NCBI GenBank assembly: GCA_902803315.1
Contig: CADCPM010000036.1
Span: forward strand, 1 to 44,432
Source of the DNA: an uncultured Coriobacteriaceae bacterium
GTDB lineage: Bacteria > Actinomycetota > Coriobacteriia > Coriobacteriales > Atopobiaceae
Reading direction: 5' to 3'
Length of the DNA stretch: 44,432 bases
Shown: in pieces, positions 1-10,636 of the stretch
How the letters are laid out: the number at the start of each line of letters is the position of its first letter
Position numbering within the stretch: the first letter of the stretch is position 1
Translations under genes and position numbers: made by a program
The notes under the pieces: model-generated
Databases searched by the model: none
What the model saw: only the letters and a program-made list of their open reading frames with translations
Told to the model about the DNA's origin: nothing

Positions 1-204
1 ACAACCTGGGAAAGCTCTCGGCGACGGCGCTCCCCGCGCCGCCGACGCGTCGTCATGCACTCAATCTTAACTTAATGGCGGTGGGGCTGTCCCCTATTTA
101 GGGTCTGTGCGCTCTTGCACAAACTCCCGACGTTTGGTGTGGTTTGCGTGCAGGCTTGACAACGGTGTTGTCTTTTGCCAAACTGGCTCAGTCAATACAT
201 AGCA

Positions 205-386
205 CGTCCGCTGCCAAAGACAGCCGGTGCCGTAAGGCTTAATGGGTTATCCCGCCTGCCGAGGTGGTCTTGAAGACACACGTACCTTCAGGGTCCCGTC
301 TGGCTGCGCCATGCGGGGCTTTGTTCGTTTCTGGCCTGCCGCATGCGGTGGTTCGTGCCTGGAACGTAATAGGGGAGGTGTATTAC
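205..386 (+). promoter_or_regulatory. Ribosomal protein L10 leader (rplJ 5' UTR)
   Basis: This untranslated stretch precedes rplJ and carries the hallmark pieces of the bacterial L10 leader: an AAGACAGCCGGTGCCG segment near 217-232, a GGCTTAATGGG segment near 236-246, and CCTGCCGAGGTGG near 256-268. In known L10 leaders these form a kink-turn stem that binds the L10(L12)4 complex, so that excess L10 represses its own operon. Downstream, at 308-356, lie GC-rich complementary pieces (GCCATGCGG and CCGCATGCGG) that could act as a switching hairpin. The binding site is recognised by motif; the switching mechanism is inferred. No convincing -35/-10 pair was found in 1-204. Confidence 0.72.
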
Positions 387-911
387 ATGCCAAACAAGAG
401 CAATGTCGAGATGCTCGAGAAGGTCAAGCAGTCGATCGAGTCCTCCAAGGGCTTCTTCGTTATCGACTACCGCGGGCTCACCGTAAAGGAGGCCCAGCAG
501 GTGCGCAGGGCACTGCGCGAGGCCAACTCCGAGATGAAGGTCTATAAGAACAACATCGTACGCATCGCCTTGAAGGAGGAGGGTCTGCCCGATGTGAGCG
601 AGAGCCTGGTGGGCACTTGCGCCTACGTCTTCTTCGAGAACGATCCCGTTGATGCTGCCAAGGCCATCAAGAAGCAGAGCGAGGATCTGAAGAAGATCGA
701 GTTCGTAGCCGGTGTCGCAGATGGAAAGGCCCTTAGCGCCGAGGAGGCAAAGGCCTACGCCGATCTTGCCAGCCGCGACGAGCTTATGGCTCAGCTGGTA
801 TACGTCATGGCGAGCCCGCTTCGCGGAATCGCTTCCGTATGCGCTGGTCCCGCCCGTGGCCTCGTTACCGCACTCGACGCTATCGCCGAGCAAAAGAAGG
901 AGGCCGCGTAA
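387..911 (+). CDS. rplJ: 50S ribosomal protein L10
   Basis: This is ribosomal protein L10, the 174-residue base of the L7/L12 stalk that recruits translation factors to the large subunit. The protein begins MPNKSNVEML and has the L10 N-terminal fold (residues about 1-110, including VIDYRGLTV) and an Ala-rich C-terminal helix for L7/L12 dimers that ends EQKKEAA. The start at 387 follows a strong AGGGGAGGTG ribosome site at 370-379. An upstream in-frame ATG at 264 lies inside the leader RNA and has no ribosome site, so I reject it. rplL follows after 82 bases, the usual order, and the pair is probably regulated by the L10 leader. Length is normal for the family. Confidence 0.96.
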   Translation: MPNKSNVEMLEKVKQSIESSKGFFVIDYRGLTVKEAQQVRRALREANSEMKVYKNNIVRIALKEEGLPDVSESLVGTCAYVFFENDPVDAAKAIKKQSEDLKKIEFVAGVADGKALSAEEAKAYADLASRDELMAQLVYVMASPLRGIASVCAGPARGLVTALDAIAEQKKEAA

Positions 912-993
912 GCGGTTGCGTCGCATACGCGACGCGTTTGTTGGAAACAAACTGGGCGCATAAGGAACGCGTCCGAATCTAAAGGAGATAAAC

Positions 994-1374
994 ATGGCTG
1001 TTACTAAAGATGAGATCATCGAGGCTTTGAAGGAAATGACCGCTCTTGAGCTCTCCGAGCTCGTACACGAGCTTGAGGATGTCTTTGGCGTTTCCGCCGC
1101 TGCTCCCATGGCTATTGCCGCTGCCCCCGCTGCTGGTGGCGATGCTCCCGCCGAGGAGGAGAAGACCAACTTCGACGTCGAGCTCACCGCTTTCGGCGAC
1201 AAGAAGATCGGCGTCATCAAGGTCGTGCGTAAGCTCACCGGTCTTGGCCTGAAGGAGGCCAAGGAGGCCGTTGAGGGCGCTCCCAAGGTCATTCTCGAGG
1301 GTGCAAAGAAGGAGGACGCCGAGGCTGCCAAGAAGGAGCTCGAGGAGGCCGGCGCCACCGTCACCCTCAAATAA
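994..1374 (+). CDS. rplL: 50S ribosomal protein L7/L12
   Basis: This is ribosomal protein L7/L12, present as dimers on L10, which contacts elongation factors and stimulates their GTPase activity. The 126-residue product has the N-terminal dimerisation helices (residues about 1-35), an Ala/Pro hinge rich in AAAPAAGG (about 38-55), and the C-terminal factor-binding domain with [16 protein letters not shown] and a closing GATVTLK. The ATG at 994 is preceded by AAAGGAGAT. A very strong hairpin with a T tract follows the gene and probably ends most transcripts before rpoB. Acidic composition and length are typical. Confidence 0.97.
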   Translation: MAVTKDEIIEALKEMTALELSELVHELEDVFGVSAAAPMAIAAAPAAGGDAPAEEEKTNFDVELTAFGDKKIGVIKVVRKLTGLGLKEAKEAVEGAPKVILEGAKKEDAEAAKKELEEAGATVTLK

Positions 1375-1409
1375 CTTCGGCTATCTCACCAGAAGTTATA
1401 TAGCACCAA

Positions 1410-1477
1410 TTGGGGACAGGCCCCAAGTTTCGATTTCAAGTCGCAACTTGGGGCCTGTCCCTATTTTTTGTCCCCAA
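1410..1477 (+). terminator. Strong rho-independent terminator after rplL
   Basis: A perfect 17-bp stem is formed by 1413-1429 and 1445-1461, with core GGGACAGGCCCCAAGTT. It is followed by TATTTTTT at 1462-1469. Flanking TTGGGGACA and TGTCCCCAA copies (1410-1418 and 1469-1477) allow an alternative outer pairing. It separates rplJL from rpoBC. The core belongs to a palindrome family seen in several other intergenic gaps of this window. Confidence 0.85.
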
Positions 1478-1606
1478 TATGCAAGAGGGGAGTCTCACCT
1501 TTGGTCTTACGGCACAATTCCTACACATACAAATTTATATAATACGAGGTAAATGCGGTAGAAGGTGAGAAGTACTCCAAAACAGGGAAATTGTCAATAC
1601 TGTAAA

Positions 1607-1635
1607 TTGACTCAGGGGTTTCTTTTCGTTAATCT
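1607..1635 (+). promoter_or_regulatory. Candidate rpoBC promoter
   Basis: TTGACT (1607-1612) and TAATCT (1630-1635) are separated by 17 bases, a good match to the housekeeping sigma consensus, and lie 55 bases before the rpoB start. A further TATAAT at 1538-1543 without a good -35 partner could be a second start site. The rest of the 1478-1606 stretch shows nothing else I can name. Confidence 0.6.
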
Positions 1636-1689
1636 ATTAGATTGCGAGAATTTCGCACTCCCATCTCTTCTCGAAGGAGGAAATGCCTG

Positions 1690-4600
1690 GTGACTACGCA
1701 TATGTCTCCCACCAACGCACAAACAGGGAAACGCGAGCGCGTGAGCTTCTCTAAGATAGCGCCCGCAATGGAACTTCCCAACCTCATCTCGGTGCAAAAG
1801 GAATCGTTCGATCGCTTTATGAGCGACGGCATCCATGAGTCGCTGGATGAGTTCTCACCCATAACCAACACGACGAACAACATGGAGCTGCGCTTTGGCG
1901 AGCACTTCTTTGAGGAGCCCTCCCACAGCATAGCAGAGTGTCGTGACAAGGACCTTACCTATCAGAGGCCGCTCATGGTTATGGCGACCTACATAAACAA
2001 GGATACCGGTGAGGTAAAAGACCAGCTCGTCTTTATGGGCGATTTCCCTGTAATGACGCCGCGCGGCACCTTTATTATCAACGGTACCGAGCGCGTGGTT
2101 GTTTCGCAGTTGGTGCGTTCGCCAGGCGTGTACTTCTCGCTGGACATCGAGAAAGTACGCGATAGCGAGCGGTCGCGCGGAGCGCGTAGGGCCAAGGATG
2201 CTGCCGAGCCAGTAGAGGCAGATCGCGAGATGAACCTCGAGCGCGTCCAGTTTATTCCTGCACGCGGAGCCTGGCTTGAGTTCCAGATCGACAAACTCGG
2301 CCGTCTGGTTATGTTCTTGGACCGCAAGCCCCGCATGAGCGCGCTGTTGCTTTTGCGCGCGCTGGGTATCGTGCAGACGAACGACGACATCATTGAGCTT
2401 CTGGGCGACAACGACGTCGTGCGTGCCACGATAGACCACGACACGATTCTTACGCGTGAGGAAGCGCTGATTGCGATCTACAAGAAGCAGCGCTCCGACG
2501 ATCACGCCACGCTGGATGCGGCCGAGAGTCTCCTCAATGGCCTCTTCTTCAGCGAGGACCGTTTTGACCTCGCGCCCGTGGGTCGCTTTAAGATCAACAA
2601 GAAGCTGGGGCTGGAGTCCGACTCCCGCGTGCTCACAAACGAGGACATCGTGAGTGCCCTGCGCTATCTGCTGCGCCTGCATGAGCTCACGAGCCGTCGC
2701 GAGAAAGAGGTCGGCTACGAGTTCGACGACATCGATCACTTTGGCAACCGCCGCGTGCGTACCGTGGGCGAGCTTGTGCAGAACCAGTTCCGCATTGGCC
2801 TTTCGCGCATGCAGCGCGTGGTAAACGATCGTATGGCCACGCAGGACCCAGACGACATTACCCCGTCGTCGCTCATCAACATTCGCCCCATCGTTGCGGC
2901 CATTAAGGAGTTCTACGGATCCTCGCAGCTCTCGCAGTTCATGGACCAGAACAACCCGCTGTCTGGACTCACGCACAAGCGTCGTCTTTCGGCCTTGGGA
3001 CCTGGCGGCCTTACGGGCCACAAGTCCGGCTCCAGCCGTCGTACCAACGTTCCTGCGCAGGTGCGCGACGTACATAACTCGCACTACTCGCGTATGTGCC
3101 CGATCGAGACGCCCGAGGGACCGAACATCGGACTTATTGGCTCCCTGGCGCTCTACAGCCGGGTAAACGACTTTGGCTTTATTGAGTCGCCCTACCGCAG
3201 GGTCGTGGACGGCTGCGTGACGGACGAGATCGTATGGATGACGGCCGACCAGGAAGAGGAGCACAACATCGCTCCCGCCAGCGTGCCCTTTGACCACAAG
3301 ACTGGCAGGTTCATTTCCGTGGACTCCAAGGGCAACATCACGCATCCGAGCCAGATCATCGCTCGTACCACCGACTTCGACGGTACGTTTGGCGCTCCTG
3401 CCCAGATTCCCGTTGAGGAAGTGGACTTCATGGACGTCTCGCCGCGCCAGCTCCTCTCGGTGGCGGCAAACCTCATCCCGTTCCTGGAGCACGACGACGC
3501 AAAGCGTACCCTCATGGGCGCAAACATGCAGCGCCAGGCCGTGCCTCTGATTCAGGCCCACGCCCCGCTCGTGGGTACGGGCATGGAGGCGCGCGCGGCG
3601 CTCGATTCCGGGGAGCTCGTGTGCGCCGAGCAGGATGGCGTGGTAGTGGAAGTCGACGCGAGCCACGTGGTGGTGGAATCGGACGGCGAGCGCACCACCT
3701 ACGATCTGCCCAAGTATCAGCGCTCCAACCAGAGCACCTGCATCAACCATCGCCCCATCGTGCGCGTGGGCGACGAGGTCGTAGAAGGCCAGCCGCTCGC
3801 CGATGGCACCTCCATCGACCAGACCGAGCTCGCCTTGGGACAAAACCTCACCGTGGCGTATATGCCGTGGGAAGGCTATAACTACGAGGACGGTATCATC
3901 GTCTCGGAGCGCGTGGTTCAGCAGGACCTGCTCACCAGCATCAACATCTCGCATCACGAATGCGATGCCCGCGATACCAAGCTCGGACCCGAGGACATCA
4001 CGCGCGAGATTCCCAACCAGGGCGAGGACGTCTTGGCGAACCTGGACGACGACGGCGTGATTCGCATCGGTGCCGAGGTTGGCCCGAGCGACATTCTGGT
4101 AGGCAAGGTGTCGCCCAAGGGTGAGACGGCGCTTACCGCAGAGGAGCGCCTGCTCCGCGCTATATTTGGCGCCAAGGCCAACGACGTGCGCGACACTTCG
4201 CTCAAGATGCCTCACGGCGCCTATGGTCGCGTGGTAAACGTCGTGCGCTTTAGCCGCGATGCCGGTGACGACCTGCCGCCCGGAATCAACGAGAGCGTGC
4301 ACGTATACGTTGCACAGCGCCGTAAGATTCAAGAGGGCGACAAGATTTCCGGTCGCCACGGCAACAAGGGCGTCGTATGCCGCATCCTGCCGATCGAGGA
4401 CATGCCCTACATGGCCGATGGCACCCCTGTGGACGTGCTTCTGGACCCGCTGGGCGTTCCTTCGCGTATGAATGTCGGTCAGCTGCTCGAGTGCCATCTG
4501 GGTTGGGCTGCCAAGAACGGCTGGGACCAGGAGTCTGACGACTCCAAGCGCTACGTCCCGGGCGACATCTTTGTCTCCACGCCCGTTTTCGACGGCGCTA

Positions 4601-5280
4601 CCGACGTGGAAGTGGCCGAGGTGCTGCGCCGCAGCAACATCAACCTCGTGAACAAGGCCATGATCGAGTACGGCGAGCACATGAATATGGACTTCGTGCC
4701 TCAGCTTACCGAGTCGGGAAAGACGACCCTCTATGACGGTCGTACCGGCGAGGCTTTCGAGAGCCCCATTACGGTTGGCACGTCGTACATCCTCAAGTTG
4801 AGCCACATGGTGGACGACAAGATCCACGCACGCTCGAACGGCCCGTACAGCCTCATTACCCAGCAGCCTCTGGGCGGCAAGGCGCAGTTCGGTGGCCAGC
4901 GCTTCGGAGAGATGGAAGTTTGGGCCCTGTATGCGTATGGCGCAGCCAACGTCCTGCAGGAGATCCTCACCGTGAAGTCGGACGACACTACTGGCCGTAC
5001 GGAAGCCTACAAGGCAATCGTAAAGGGCGAGAACGTGCCTGCGCCGAGCATTCCCGAGTCCTTCAAGGTGCTCGTAAAGGAGATTCGCTCGCTGGCGCTC
5101 GACATCGAACCGCTTGTATACAAGCACGACGGCGATCGTAATGCCGAGCAGCAGGGTAACGTGGAGCATGACGCCGTGAGCGCATTTACCGACGATCTGG
5201 CACACGGTTTGGGCATTCAGGACGATGCCGACGTGGTTGAGGTCGATCTTATCGGCGGCGACATTGACGACAAGGAGTAG
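1690..5280 (+). CDS. rpoB: DNA-directed RNA polymerase subunit beta
   Basis: This is the beta subunit of RNA polymerase (1196 residues), forming one pincer and half of the active site; it is the rifampicin target. The core signatures are present: [35 protein letters not shown], a [10 protein letters not shown] segment and the C-terminal [16 protein letters not shown] choose GTG at 1690, nine bases after AAGGAGG (1674-1680); ATG at 1702 is too far from that site and the ATG at 1642 has none. The rifampicin-pocket residues look wild type. Just after GPGGL (about residues 440-455) sits a segment about eight residues longer than the usual TRERAGFE-like one, so fork loop 2 is remodelled. The rpoB stop is five bases from rpoC, whose ribosome site lies in the rpoB tail. 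Confidence 0.97.
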   Translation: MTTHMSPTNAQTGKRERVSFSKIAPAMELPNLISVQKESFDRFMSDGIHESLDEFSPITNTTNNMELRFGEHFFEEPSHSIAECRDKDLTYQRPLMVMATYINKDTGEVKDQLVFMGDFPVMTPRGTFIINGTERVVVSQLVRSPGVYFSLDIEKVRDSERSRGARRAKDAAEPVEADREMNLERVQFIPARGAWLEFQIDKLGRLVMFLDRKPRMSALLLLRALGIVQTNDDIIELLGDNDVVRATIDHDTILTREEALIAIYKKQRSDDHATLDAAESLLNGLFFSEDRFDLAPVGRFKINKKLGLESDSRVLTNEDIVSALRYLLRLHELTSRREKEVGYEFDDIDHFGNRRVRTVGELVQNQFRIGLSRMQRVVNDRMATQDPDDITPSSLINIRPIVAAIKEFYGSSQLSQFMDQNNPLSGLTHKRRLSALGPGGLTGHKSGSSRRTNVPAQVRDVHNSHYSRMCPIETPEGPNIGLIGSLALYSRVNDFGFIESPYRRVVDGCVTDEIVWMTADQEEEHNIAPASVPFDHKTGRFISVDSKGNITHPSQIIARTTDFDGTFGAPAQIPVEEVDFMDVSPRQLLSVAANLIPFLEHDDAKRTLMGANMQRQAVPLIQAHAPLVGTGMEARAALDSGELVCAEQDGVVVEVDASHVVVESDGERTTYDLPKYQRSNQSTCINHRPIVRVGDEVVEGQPLADGTSIDQTELALGQNLTVAYMPWEGYNYEDGIIVSERVVQQDLLTSINISHHECDARDTKLGPEDITREIPNQGEDVLANLDDDGVIRIGAEVGPSDILVGKVSPKGETALTAEERLLRAIFGAKANDVRDTSLKMPHGAYGRVVNVVRFSRDAGDDLPPGINESVHVYVAQRRKIQEGDKISGRHGNKGVVCRILPIEDMPYMADGTPVDVLLDPLGVPSRMNVGQLLECHLGWAAKNGWDQESDDSKRYVPGDIFVSTPVFDGATDVEVAEVLRRSNINLVNKAMIEYGEHMNMDFVPQLTESGKTTLYDGRTGEAFESPITVGTSYILKLSHMVDDKIHARSNGPYSLITQQPLGGKAQFGGQRFGEMEVWALYAYGAANVLQEILTVKSDDTTGRTEAYKAIVKGENVPAPSIPESFKVLVKEIRSLALDIEPLVYKHDGDRNAEQQGNVEHDAVSAFTDDLAHGLGIQDDADVVEVDLIGGDIDDKE

Positions 5281-5285
5281 CTAAC

Positions 5286-8200
5286 GTGGCAGATTTCGAA
5301 ACCACAGACTTTGATGCGATCAAGATCTCTCTGGCCTCTGCCGATAAGATCCGCAGTTGGACCCATGGTGAGGTAAAGAAGCCCGAGACGATTAACTATC
5401 GCACGTTCAAGCCCGAAAAGGATGGCTTGTTCTGCGAGAAGATCTTCGGTCCGACCAAAGATTGGGAGTGCAGCTGCGGAAAGTACAAGGGCACGCGCTT
5501 TAAGGGCGTCGTGTGCGACCGTTGTGGCGTGGAGGTTACGCACCACCGCGTGCGTCGCGACCGCATGGGCCACATCGAGCTCGCGGCACCCGTAAGCCAT
5601 ATCTGGTACTTCAAGAGCCCCAGCAACGCACCGCTGGCACGCCTTCTGGACATCAAGAACAAGGACCTTGAGTGCGTCCTGTACTTTGCGAGCTACATCA
5701 TCACCGACCTTGACAAGGAAGGCCGTGAGGCCGACGAGCCCGATCTTCGCGAGGAGCTCGAGGCGAGCTTGGAGGAGATCGAAGCCGATTACGAGCGCGA
5801 GGAAGCGCTGCTGCGCGACGAGTACGAGGACTCTCAGGCCGCTGTGGAGTCCGGCGACGAGTACGTAGACGTTGAGCCGATGACGGAGGAGGAGCTGCGC
5901 ATAGCCATCGCCGACCTGCGCGAGGAGTACGACGAGGAGAAGCAGCTTCGCCAGGAGGCCTTCGATCGCTTTATGCACCTCGAGGAGCGCGAGCTCATTA
6001 GCGACCAGCTTCTCTTTACCGAGATGCGCCGCTACTACTCCATGTACTTCGAGGGCGGCATGGGCGCCGAGGCCGTGCGCGACCTGCTGCGCAAGGTCAA
6101 TCTGGACGAGGAGGTCGAGAAGCTCCGCGAGATCGTTGCCGACGAGAAGACTCAGAAGCAGCGCAGGGAGAAGGCCATCAAGCGCCTTGAGGTCGTAGAC
6201 GCCTTCCTTAAGGGCGGCAATGACCCCTCCAACATGATTCTGGACGTCATCCCTGTTATTCCTCCCGAGCTGCGCCCCATGGTGCCGCTCGAGGGTGGAC
6301 GCTTTGCCGCCTCAGACCTCAACGACCTCTATCGTCGCGTGATTAACCGCAACAACCGCCTCAAGCGCCTGCTTGAGCTCGATGCGCCGGCGATCATTGT
6401 CAACAACGAGAAGCGCATGCTGCAGGAGTCCGTGGACGCGCTGTTCGAAAACGGCCGTCGTGGACGTGCCGTAACCGGACGTGGCGGCAGGCCCCTCAAG
6501 TCGCTCTCCGAAGTGCTTAAGGGCAAGCAGGGCCGTTTCCGTCAGAACCTGCTTGGTAAGCGCGTCGACTACTCTGGCCGTTCGGTTATCGTCGTCGACC
6601 CGCACCTCAAGCTGCACCAGTGCGGCCTTCCGTCCGCCATGGCCCTGGAGCTCTTCAAGCCCTTCGTGCTGCGTCGCCTTATGGAGCTTGGCAAGGGCAT
6701 CGAGAACATCAAGGGCGCAAAGCGCGTGGTGGAGCGCGGCGAGCCCGTTGTGTGGGACGTGCTGGACGAGGTCATCAAGAACCGCCTGGTGCTTCTCAAC
6801 CGAGCCCCGACCCTGCACCGTCTGTCCATCCAGGCGTTTGAGCCGGTGCTGATCGAGGGCAAGGCCATCCACCTGCATCCTCTGGTGTGCAAGCCCTTCA
6901 ACGCAGACTTTGACGGCGACCAGATGTCGGTACACGTGCCGCTCTCCACGCAGGCCCAAACCGAGGCGCGCATCCTCATGCTCTCCTCCAACAACCTGCG
7001 TTCGCCGGCTTCCGGCGTGGTGCAGACCGTACCTTCGCAGGACATGGTCTTCGGCACGTACTTCCTCACGACCGAGAAGCCCGGAGCCATGGGCGAGGGC
7101 CGTGTATACATGGACTTCGAGGACGTGCTGCGTGCATACGACGACCGCGGCCAGGTGGACATCCAGACCAGGGTCGAGGTTCGCGTGAGCGCTCAGGACG
7201 CCAACGAGATACAGGACGGCCGCAGGTTCTTCCACGTTAAGGACGTAAGCTTCTCCATGCGCAAGAAGAGCAAGAAGGATGCCAGCGGACGCGTGGTTGA
7301 GCAATACCCCTGGGAAGAGATTGACGAGGCAACCTGGCAGGTCAAGCGTCGTGACGACGACAAGGCCACCGAGCTGCGTCGTAGAATCGTGGATAACGTC
7401 TATGACGTTACCGACAAGCCAGTGCGCATTACCACCACGGTCGGCCGCATTATCTTCTATCGCCAGTGCTTGCCTGCCGACTATCCCTTCGTCAACTACC
7501 AGATGAGCAACAGCGACATTAAGGCGCTGGTAAACGACTGTTGCGATCGCTACTCCACCACCGACGTCGAGCCCATTCTGGACGCAATCAAGCAGACCGG
7601 CTTCCACTATGCCACGCGTGCGGGCCTTACCGTATCGGTGTGGGACGCGGTTATTCCGTCCGACAAGAAGCAGATGCTCGAGACCGCGCAGAACAACGTC
7701 GACCAGATCAACCTCAACTACGAGATGGGCTTCGTCAACCAAGACGAGCGCCACCGCGAGGTAATCCGCGTTTGGCAGGAGTGCGCCGAGACGCTGGGCA
7801 CCAAGATGCTCGACGGCTTTAGCGAGGACAACCCCATCTACATGATGGCCGATTCGGGCGCCCGTGGATCAACCACGCAGCTGCGTCAGTTGGCTGGTAT
7901 GCGTGGCCTCATGGCCGACATGAAGGGCGACACGATCGACCTTCCCATTAAGGCAAACTTCCGCGAGGGCCTGGAGCCGCTGGAGTACTTCATCTCCACC
8001 TATGGCGCACGTAAGGGCCTGGTGGACACGGCATCGCACACGTCCGACTCCGGTTACCTCACGCGTCGTCTGGTTGACGTCGCGCAGGACGTTATCGTTC
8101 GCGAGGAGGACTGTGGAACCGACGAGTTCTGCACCTACGACGTTGTGAAGCCAGGCGAAAGCCACGTGGATACCGACCTGATTGGTCGCTGCTGCCCCAA

Positions 8201-9890
8201 CGACGTCGTGTCGCCCGACGGCGAGGTCATCATCCCCGCTGGTGGCTACATCGAGAGCCGCGAGGACCTCGAGCGCATACATGCCGCCGGCATCGAGAAG
8301 GTGGGCCTGCGTGCGCTGCTTACCTGCAAGAGCAACTATGGCGTATGCCAGAAGTGCTATGGCTGGGACCTCTCCACGAGGCGTCCCGTAAACATCGGCA
8401 CCGCGGTTGGCATTATTGCCGCGCAGTCCATCGGCGAGCCGGGCACGCAGCTTACCATGCGTACCATTCACTCCGGCGGCGTTGCAGGTGCGGACGACAT
8501 CACGCAGGGTCTGCCGACGGTTGCCCGCATGTTTGACGTGGTAGGCAACGTAAACGAGAAGATTCTGGGACGAGAGGCCGACCTTGCGCCCGAGAGCGGT
8601 CTTCTGCGTGTGTACACCGAGGGCACCGAGTATCTGCTGCAGATCGTGGATGCCGACGACCCCTCTCGCGTTCTTTCCGAGAAGCGCGTTCCGGTGTCGG
8701 TGCGCTTCATGCCCAAGGTTGACGACGACGTTAAGGCTCAGCGTTTCTCGCCAGTGCGTGCAGGCGACCAGATTACGCATGGCTTCGTAAACTTCCGCAA
8801 GCTGCACCAACTCACGGACATCGAGTCCACGATGCACACCTTCGTTAAGTCAGTTAAGGAAGTCTATACCTCCCAGAGCGTAGACCTTAACGACAAGCAC
8901 ATCGAGGTAATTGCACGTCAGATGCTGCGCCGCGTAAAGGTAACGAATCCCAACGACTCCAACTACCTGCTGGGCCAGTATGTGGATCGCTACGTGTTTG
9001 CCGATACGGTGCGCAACATCACGCTGGCAGGTGGCAATCCTCCCGAGGCCGAGCCGGCCATCCTTGGTACGCTCAAGGTCGCAAGCTCCATTGACTCCTG
9101 GTTGTCGAGCGCGTCGTTCATTCGTACGGCAGGCGTTCTTACCGAGGCTGCCATTAAGGGCGATACCGACCACCTCATTGACCTTAAGTCCAACGTTATT
9201 GTGGGCAAGAAGATTCCTGCCGGCACGGGTCTTAAGGCTTACGAGGACGTTAAGCTTACCTACCATGGCAAGACCATCGATGGTCCTACCAGCCCCATGG
9301 CCAACTCGTTGCCTGAGTGGGCACCCGATTCTCTCAAGACCATCGAGGAGCAGCTTCCCAAGCGTCTGGACTGGGTGGGAGACGATTACGGCTTTGGCGG
9401 ATACTCCAAGAACGGCCGTACGCTCTCGAGCGAGGACGCCAAGCTGTACCTGTTCGACGACCTGGGCGTGTCACAGCGTTGGACCAACAAGTTCAGCGAG
9501 GTGGGCATCGAGACGGTGGGCGACCTCATTGGCAAGACCGAGGACGACCTGCTCCGCATCGACGGCATTGGCGCCAAGGCCATCGAGGAGCTTCGCGACG
9601 GACTCGAGTCGCGCGGACTGCTCTACATCCTTGAGCCTGAGGACGACGAAGTGGACAACGAAGATTTGTCCCAGCTGCTCAACATGGTGTTCTCGCCTGA
9701 TTCCGACGACGACGTGCTGCTAGGCACGGCCGCGCCTGCTACGCATCACTACGACGAGGAAGAGTTCATTGGCGGCAGCTCCTCGGTAAACGACGAGGTA
9801 ATAAACGAGAAGTTCAACACCTATGGCGACCTCTATGCGCACTTCTCGCGCATGGAAGCCGAGGCCGAGGAAGCGGACGACGAGGAGTAG
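5286..9890 (+). CDS. rpoC: RNA polymerase subunit beta' with alpha-CTD-like C-terminal domain
   Basis: This is the beta' subunit of RNA polymerase (1534 residues), which carries the catalytic magnesium. The N-terminal zinc ribbon [13 protein letters not shown] is at about residues 61-80. An acidic coiled stretch spans about 155-235. The catalytic loop NADFDGDQM is at 539-547, and a second zinc site is formed by [12 protein letters not shown] near 1010-1030. Translation starts at GTG, with AAGGAG in the end of rpoB. The odd part is the C-terminus. Residues about 1385-1445 ([12 protein letters not shown]...[10 protein letters not shown]...SRGL) resemble the helix-hairpin-helix C-terminal domain of the alpha subunit. 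R1398, N1401, G1429 and K1431 align with the DNA-contact residues R265, N268, G296 and K298 of E. coli alpha. An acidic tail follows. Catalytic identity is certain; the domain assignment is by eye. Confidence 0.96.
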   Translation: MADFETTDFDAIKISLASADKIRSWTHGEVKKPETINYRTFKPEKDGLFCEKIFGPTKDWECSCGKYKGTRFKGVVCDRCGVEVTHHRVRRDRMGHIELAAPVSHIWYFKSPSNAPLARLLDIKNKDLECVLYFASYIITDLDKEGREADEPDLREELEASLEEIEADYEREEALLRDEYEDSQAAVESGDEYVDVEPMTEEELRIAIADLREEYDEEKQLRQEAFDRFMHLEERELISDQLLFTEMRRYYSMYFEGGMGAEAVRDLLRKVNLDEEVEKLREIVADEKTQKQRREKAIKRLEVVDAFLKGGNDPSNMILDVIPVIPPELRPMVPLEGGRFAASDLNDLYRRVINRNNRLKRLLELDAPAIIVNNEKRMLQESVDALFENGRRGRAVTGRGGRPLKSLSEVLKGKQGRFRQNLLGKRVDYSGRSVIVVDPHLKLHQCGLPSAMALELFKPFVLRRLMELGKGIENIKGAKRVVERGEPVVWDVLDEVIKNRLVLLNRAPTLHRLSIQAFEPVLIEGKAIHLHPLVCKPFNADFDGDQMSVHVPLSTQAQTEARILMLSSNNLRSPASGVVQTVPSQDMVFGTYFLTTEKPGAMGEGRVYMDFEDVLRAYDDRGQVDIQTRVEVRVSAQDANEIQDGRRFFHVKDVSFSMRKKSKKDASGRVVEQYPWEEIDEATWQVKRRDDDKATELRRRIVDNVYDVTDKPVRITTTVGRIIFYRQCLPADYPFVNYQMSNSDIKALVNDCCDRYSTTDVEPILDAIKQTGFHYATRAGLTVSVWDAVIPSDKKQMLETAQNNVDQINLNYEMGFVNQDERHREVIRVWQECAETLGTKMLDGFSEDNPIYMMADSGARGSTTQLRQLAGMRGLMADMKGDTIDLPIKANFREGLEPLEYFISTYGARKGLVDTASHTSDSGYLTRRLVDVAQDVIVREEDCGTDEFCTYDVVKPGESHVDTDLIGRCCPNDVVSPDGEVIIPAGGYIESREDLERIHAAGIEKVGLRALLTCKSNYGVCQKCYGWDLSTRRPVNIGTAVGIIAAQSIGEPGTQLTMRTIHSGGVAGADDITQGLPTVARMFDVVGNVNEKILGREADLAPESGLLRVYTEGTEYLLQIVDADDPSRVLSEKRVPVSVRFMPKVDDDVKAQRFSPVRAGDQITHGFVNFRKLHQLTDIESTMHTFVKSVKEVYTSQSVDLNDKHIEVIARQMLRRVKVTNPNDSNYLLGQYVDRYVFADTVRNITLAGGNPPEAEPAILGTLKVASSIDSWLSSASFIRTAGVLTEAAIKGDTDHLIDLKSNVIVGKKIPAGTGLKAYEDVKLTYHGKTIDGPTSPMANSLPEWAPDSLKTIEEQLPKRLDWVGDDYGFGGYSKNGRTLSSEDAKLYLFDDLGVSQRWTNKFSEVGIETVGDLIGKTEDDLLRIDGIGAKAIEELRDGLESRGLLYILEPEDDEVDNEDLSQLLNMVFSPDSDDDVLLGTAAPATHHYDEEEFIGGSSSVNDEVINEKFNTYGDLYAHFSRMEAEAEEADDEE

Positions 9891-9926
9891 GTAGGCGAGC
9901 CGCCTTCTGCATAGCCTAACTTAAAC

Positions 9927-9968
9927 AGGCCCCAAGTTGCGATTTTTCGAAATCGTGGCTTGGGGTCT
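9927..9968 (+). terminator. Hairpin after rpoC (GGGGACAG-family palindrome)
   Basis: AGGCCCCAAG..GCGATTT (9927-9945) pairs with AAATCG..CTTGGGGTCT (9950-9968) around a TTCG loop. It lies 37 bases after the rpoC stop and probably ends the rpoBC transcript, although the T tract (CCTTTC) is weak. It belongs to the same palindrome family as the element after rplL. Confidence 0.6.
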
Positions 9969-10097
9969 GTCCTTTCGGGGCCTTCCTTTAGTTGTTTTGC
10001 GGACAGAACCAGGCCGCGGGCCTCCCTGCCGTGCGCACTTTTCTGCGTCGTCGGCATGTCGCTCGGGGGCCGGGTCCAAAGATTGGCCCGCAGGCTT

Positions 10098-10140
10098 CCC
10101 CACCGGGCACACAAATCGGTCTTTTGTGTGCCCGGTGGGG
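10098..10140. repeat. Perfect 18-bp-stem palindrome in rpoC-smtB gap
   Basis: CCCCACCGGGCACACAAA (10098-10115) is exactly complementary to 10123-10140, leaving a 7-base loop. There is no T tract, so a simple terminator role is doubtful. It sits in the 422-base gap between rpoC and the ArsR-family gene. The remainder of that gap (9969-10097 and 10141-10240) shows no gene or other element I can support. Confidence 0.8.
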
Positions 10141-10240
10141 ACGTTCGCGGACCGAAAAGTGTACCCGGCTACTTCGATCTATGAGGCTGTGTCTACAAAT
10201 TTACGGCTCGATTGAGGCCTTGCCGTTCTACACCTAGCGC

Positions 10241-10303
10241 TTGCATATGCTATATTCTTCTGTATACTTATAGATGAATACATGAGCAGACATTCATATA
10301 TAA
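10241..10303 (+). promoter_or_regulatory. Promoter and SmtB-type operator of metal-efflux operon
   Basis: TTGCAT (10241-10246) and TATACT (10263-10268), 16 bases apart, form a plausible promoter 45 bases before the repressor gene. Just downstream, ATGAAT..ATTCAT (10274-10297) forms an imperfect AT-rich inverted repeat centred on ATGAGCAGACATTCAT. This resembles the interrupted palindromes bound by SmtB/CzrA repressors. Its position over the start of the transcript fits repression that is lifted by metal. The promoter is seen in the sequence; the operator role is inferred. Confidence 0.55.
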
Positions 10304-10312
10304 AGGACTAAC

Positions 10313-10636
10313 ATGGAAGAACAGACAAAAAAGTTGCTTGCAAACGACGCGGTTGTATACGGCGCTACGCAGATCTTCGACGCGCTTTCGGACTTTACGC
10401 GATTTCAGATTCTGTCGGCCTTGTTGGCGGGAGAGAAGAGCGTTACGGAGCTGCAGGAGGTTTGCCACGTTTCGCAATCGGCCATATCGCATCAGCTTAG
10501 GCTATTGCGCGACAGGAGCCTTGTTACGGCTCGACGTGACGGCCAGAGATCCATTTACTCCTTGGCCGACGATCATATTGGCCTGCTTATTGGCATAGGA
10601 CTTGAACATGCGGCCGAAGAGGAGGGAGTGGAATGA
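10313..10636 (+). CDS. ArsR/SmtB-family zinc-responsive repressor
   Basis: This is a 107-residue winged-helix metal sensor that likely represses the downstream efflux ATPase until zinc (or a similar divalent ion) binds. The helix-turn-helix covers about residues 43-66 (SVTELQEVCHVSQSAISHQL), followed by the wing (about 68-83). The C-terminal helix carries D86, H88, H99 and E102. Their spacing is exactly that of the alpha-5 zinc site of SmtB (D104, H106, H117, E120). Cys51 in the recognition region is a possible second-site ligand but has no visible partner. The ATG follows AAAGGAC, and the gene overlaps the next by four bases (ATGA), so the two are coupled. Zinc is inferred from the site, not proven. 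Confidence 0.88.
   Translation: MEEQTKKLLANDAVVYGATQIFDALSDFTRFQILSALLAGEKSVTELQEVCHVSQSAISHQLRLLRDRSLVTARRDGQRSIYSLADDHIGLLIGIGLEHAAEEEGVE

Noticed and set aside
8..50. GC-rich inverted repeat at the left edge, tested as a terminator.
   Set aside because: The stem is short (CGGCGC/GCGCCG) and lacks a T tract, and the upstream gene is outside the window.
150..204. TTGACA at 156-161 as the rplJ promoter -35.
   Set aside because: No -10 element lies at 16-18 bases; the nearest TACATA is 34 bases away.
1855..5205. A long open frame on the minus strand opposite rpoB (1116 codons).
   Set aside because: It is the complement of a highly conserved gene with strong codon bias; the product shows no recognisable domain and there is no ribosome site.
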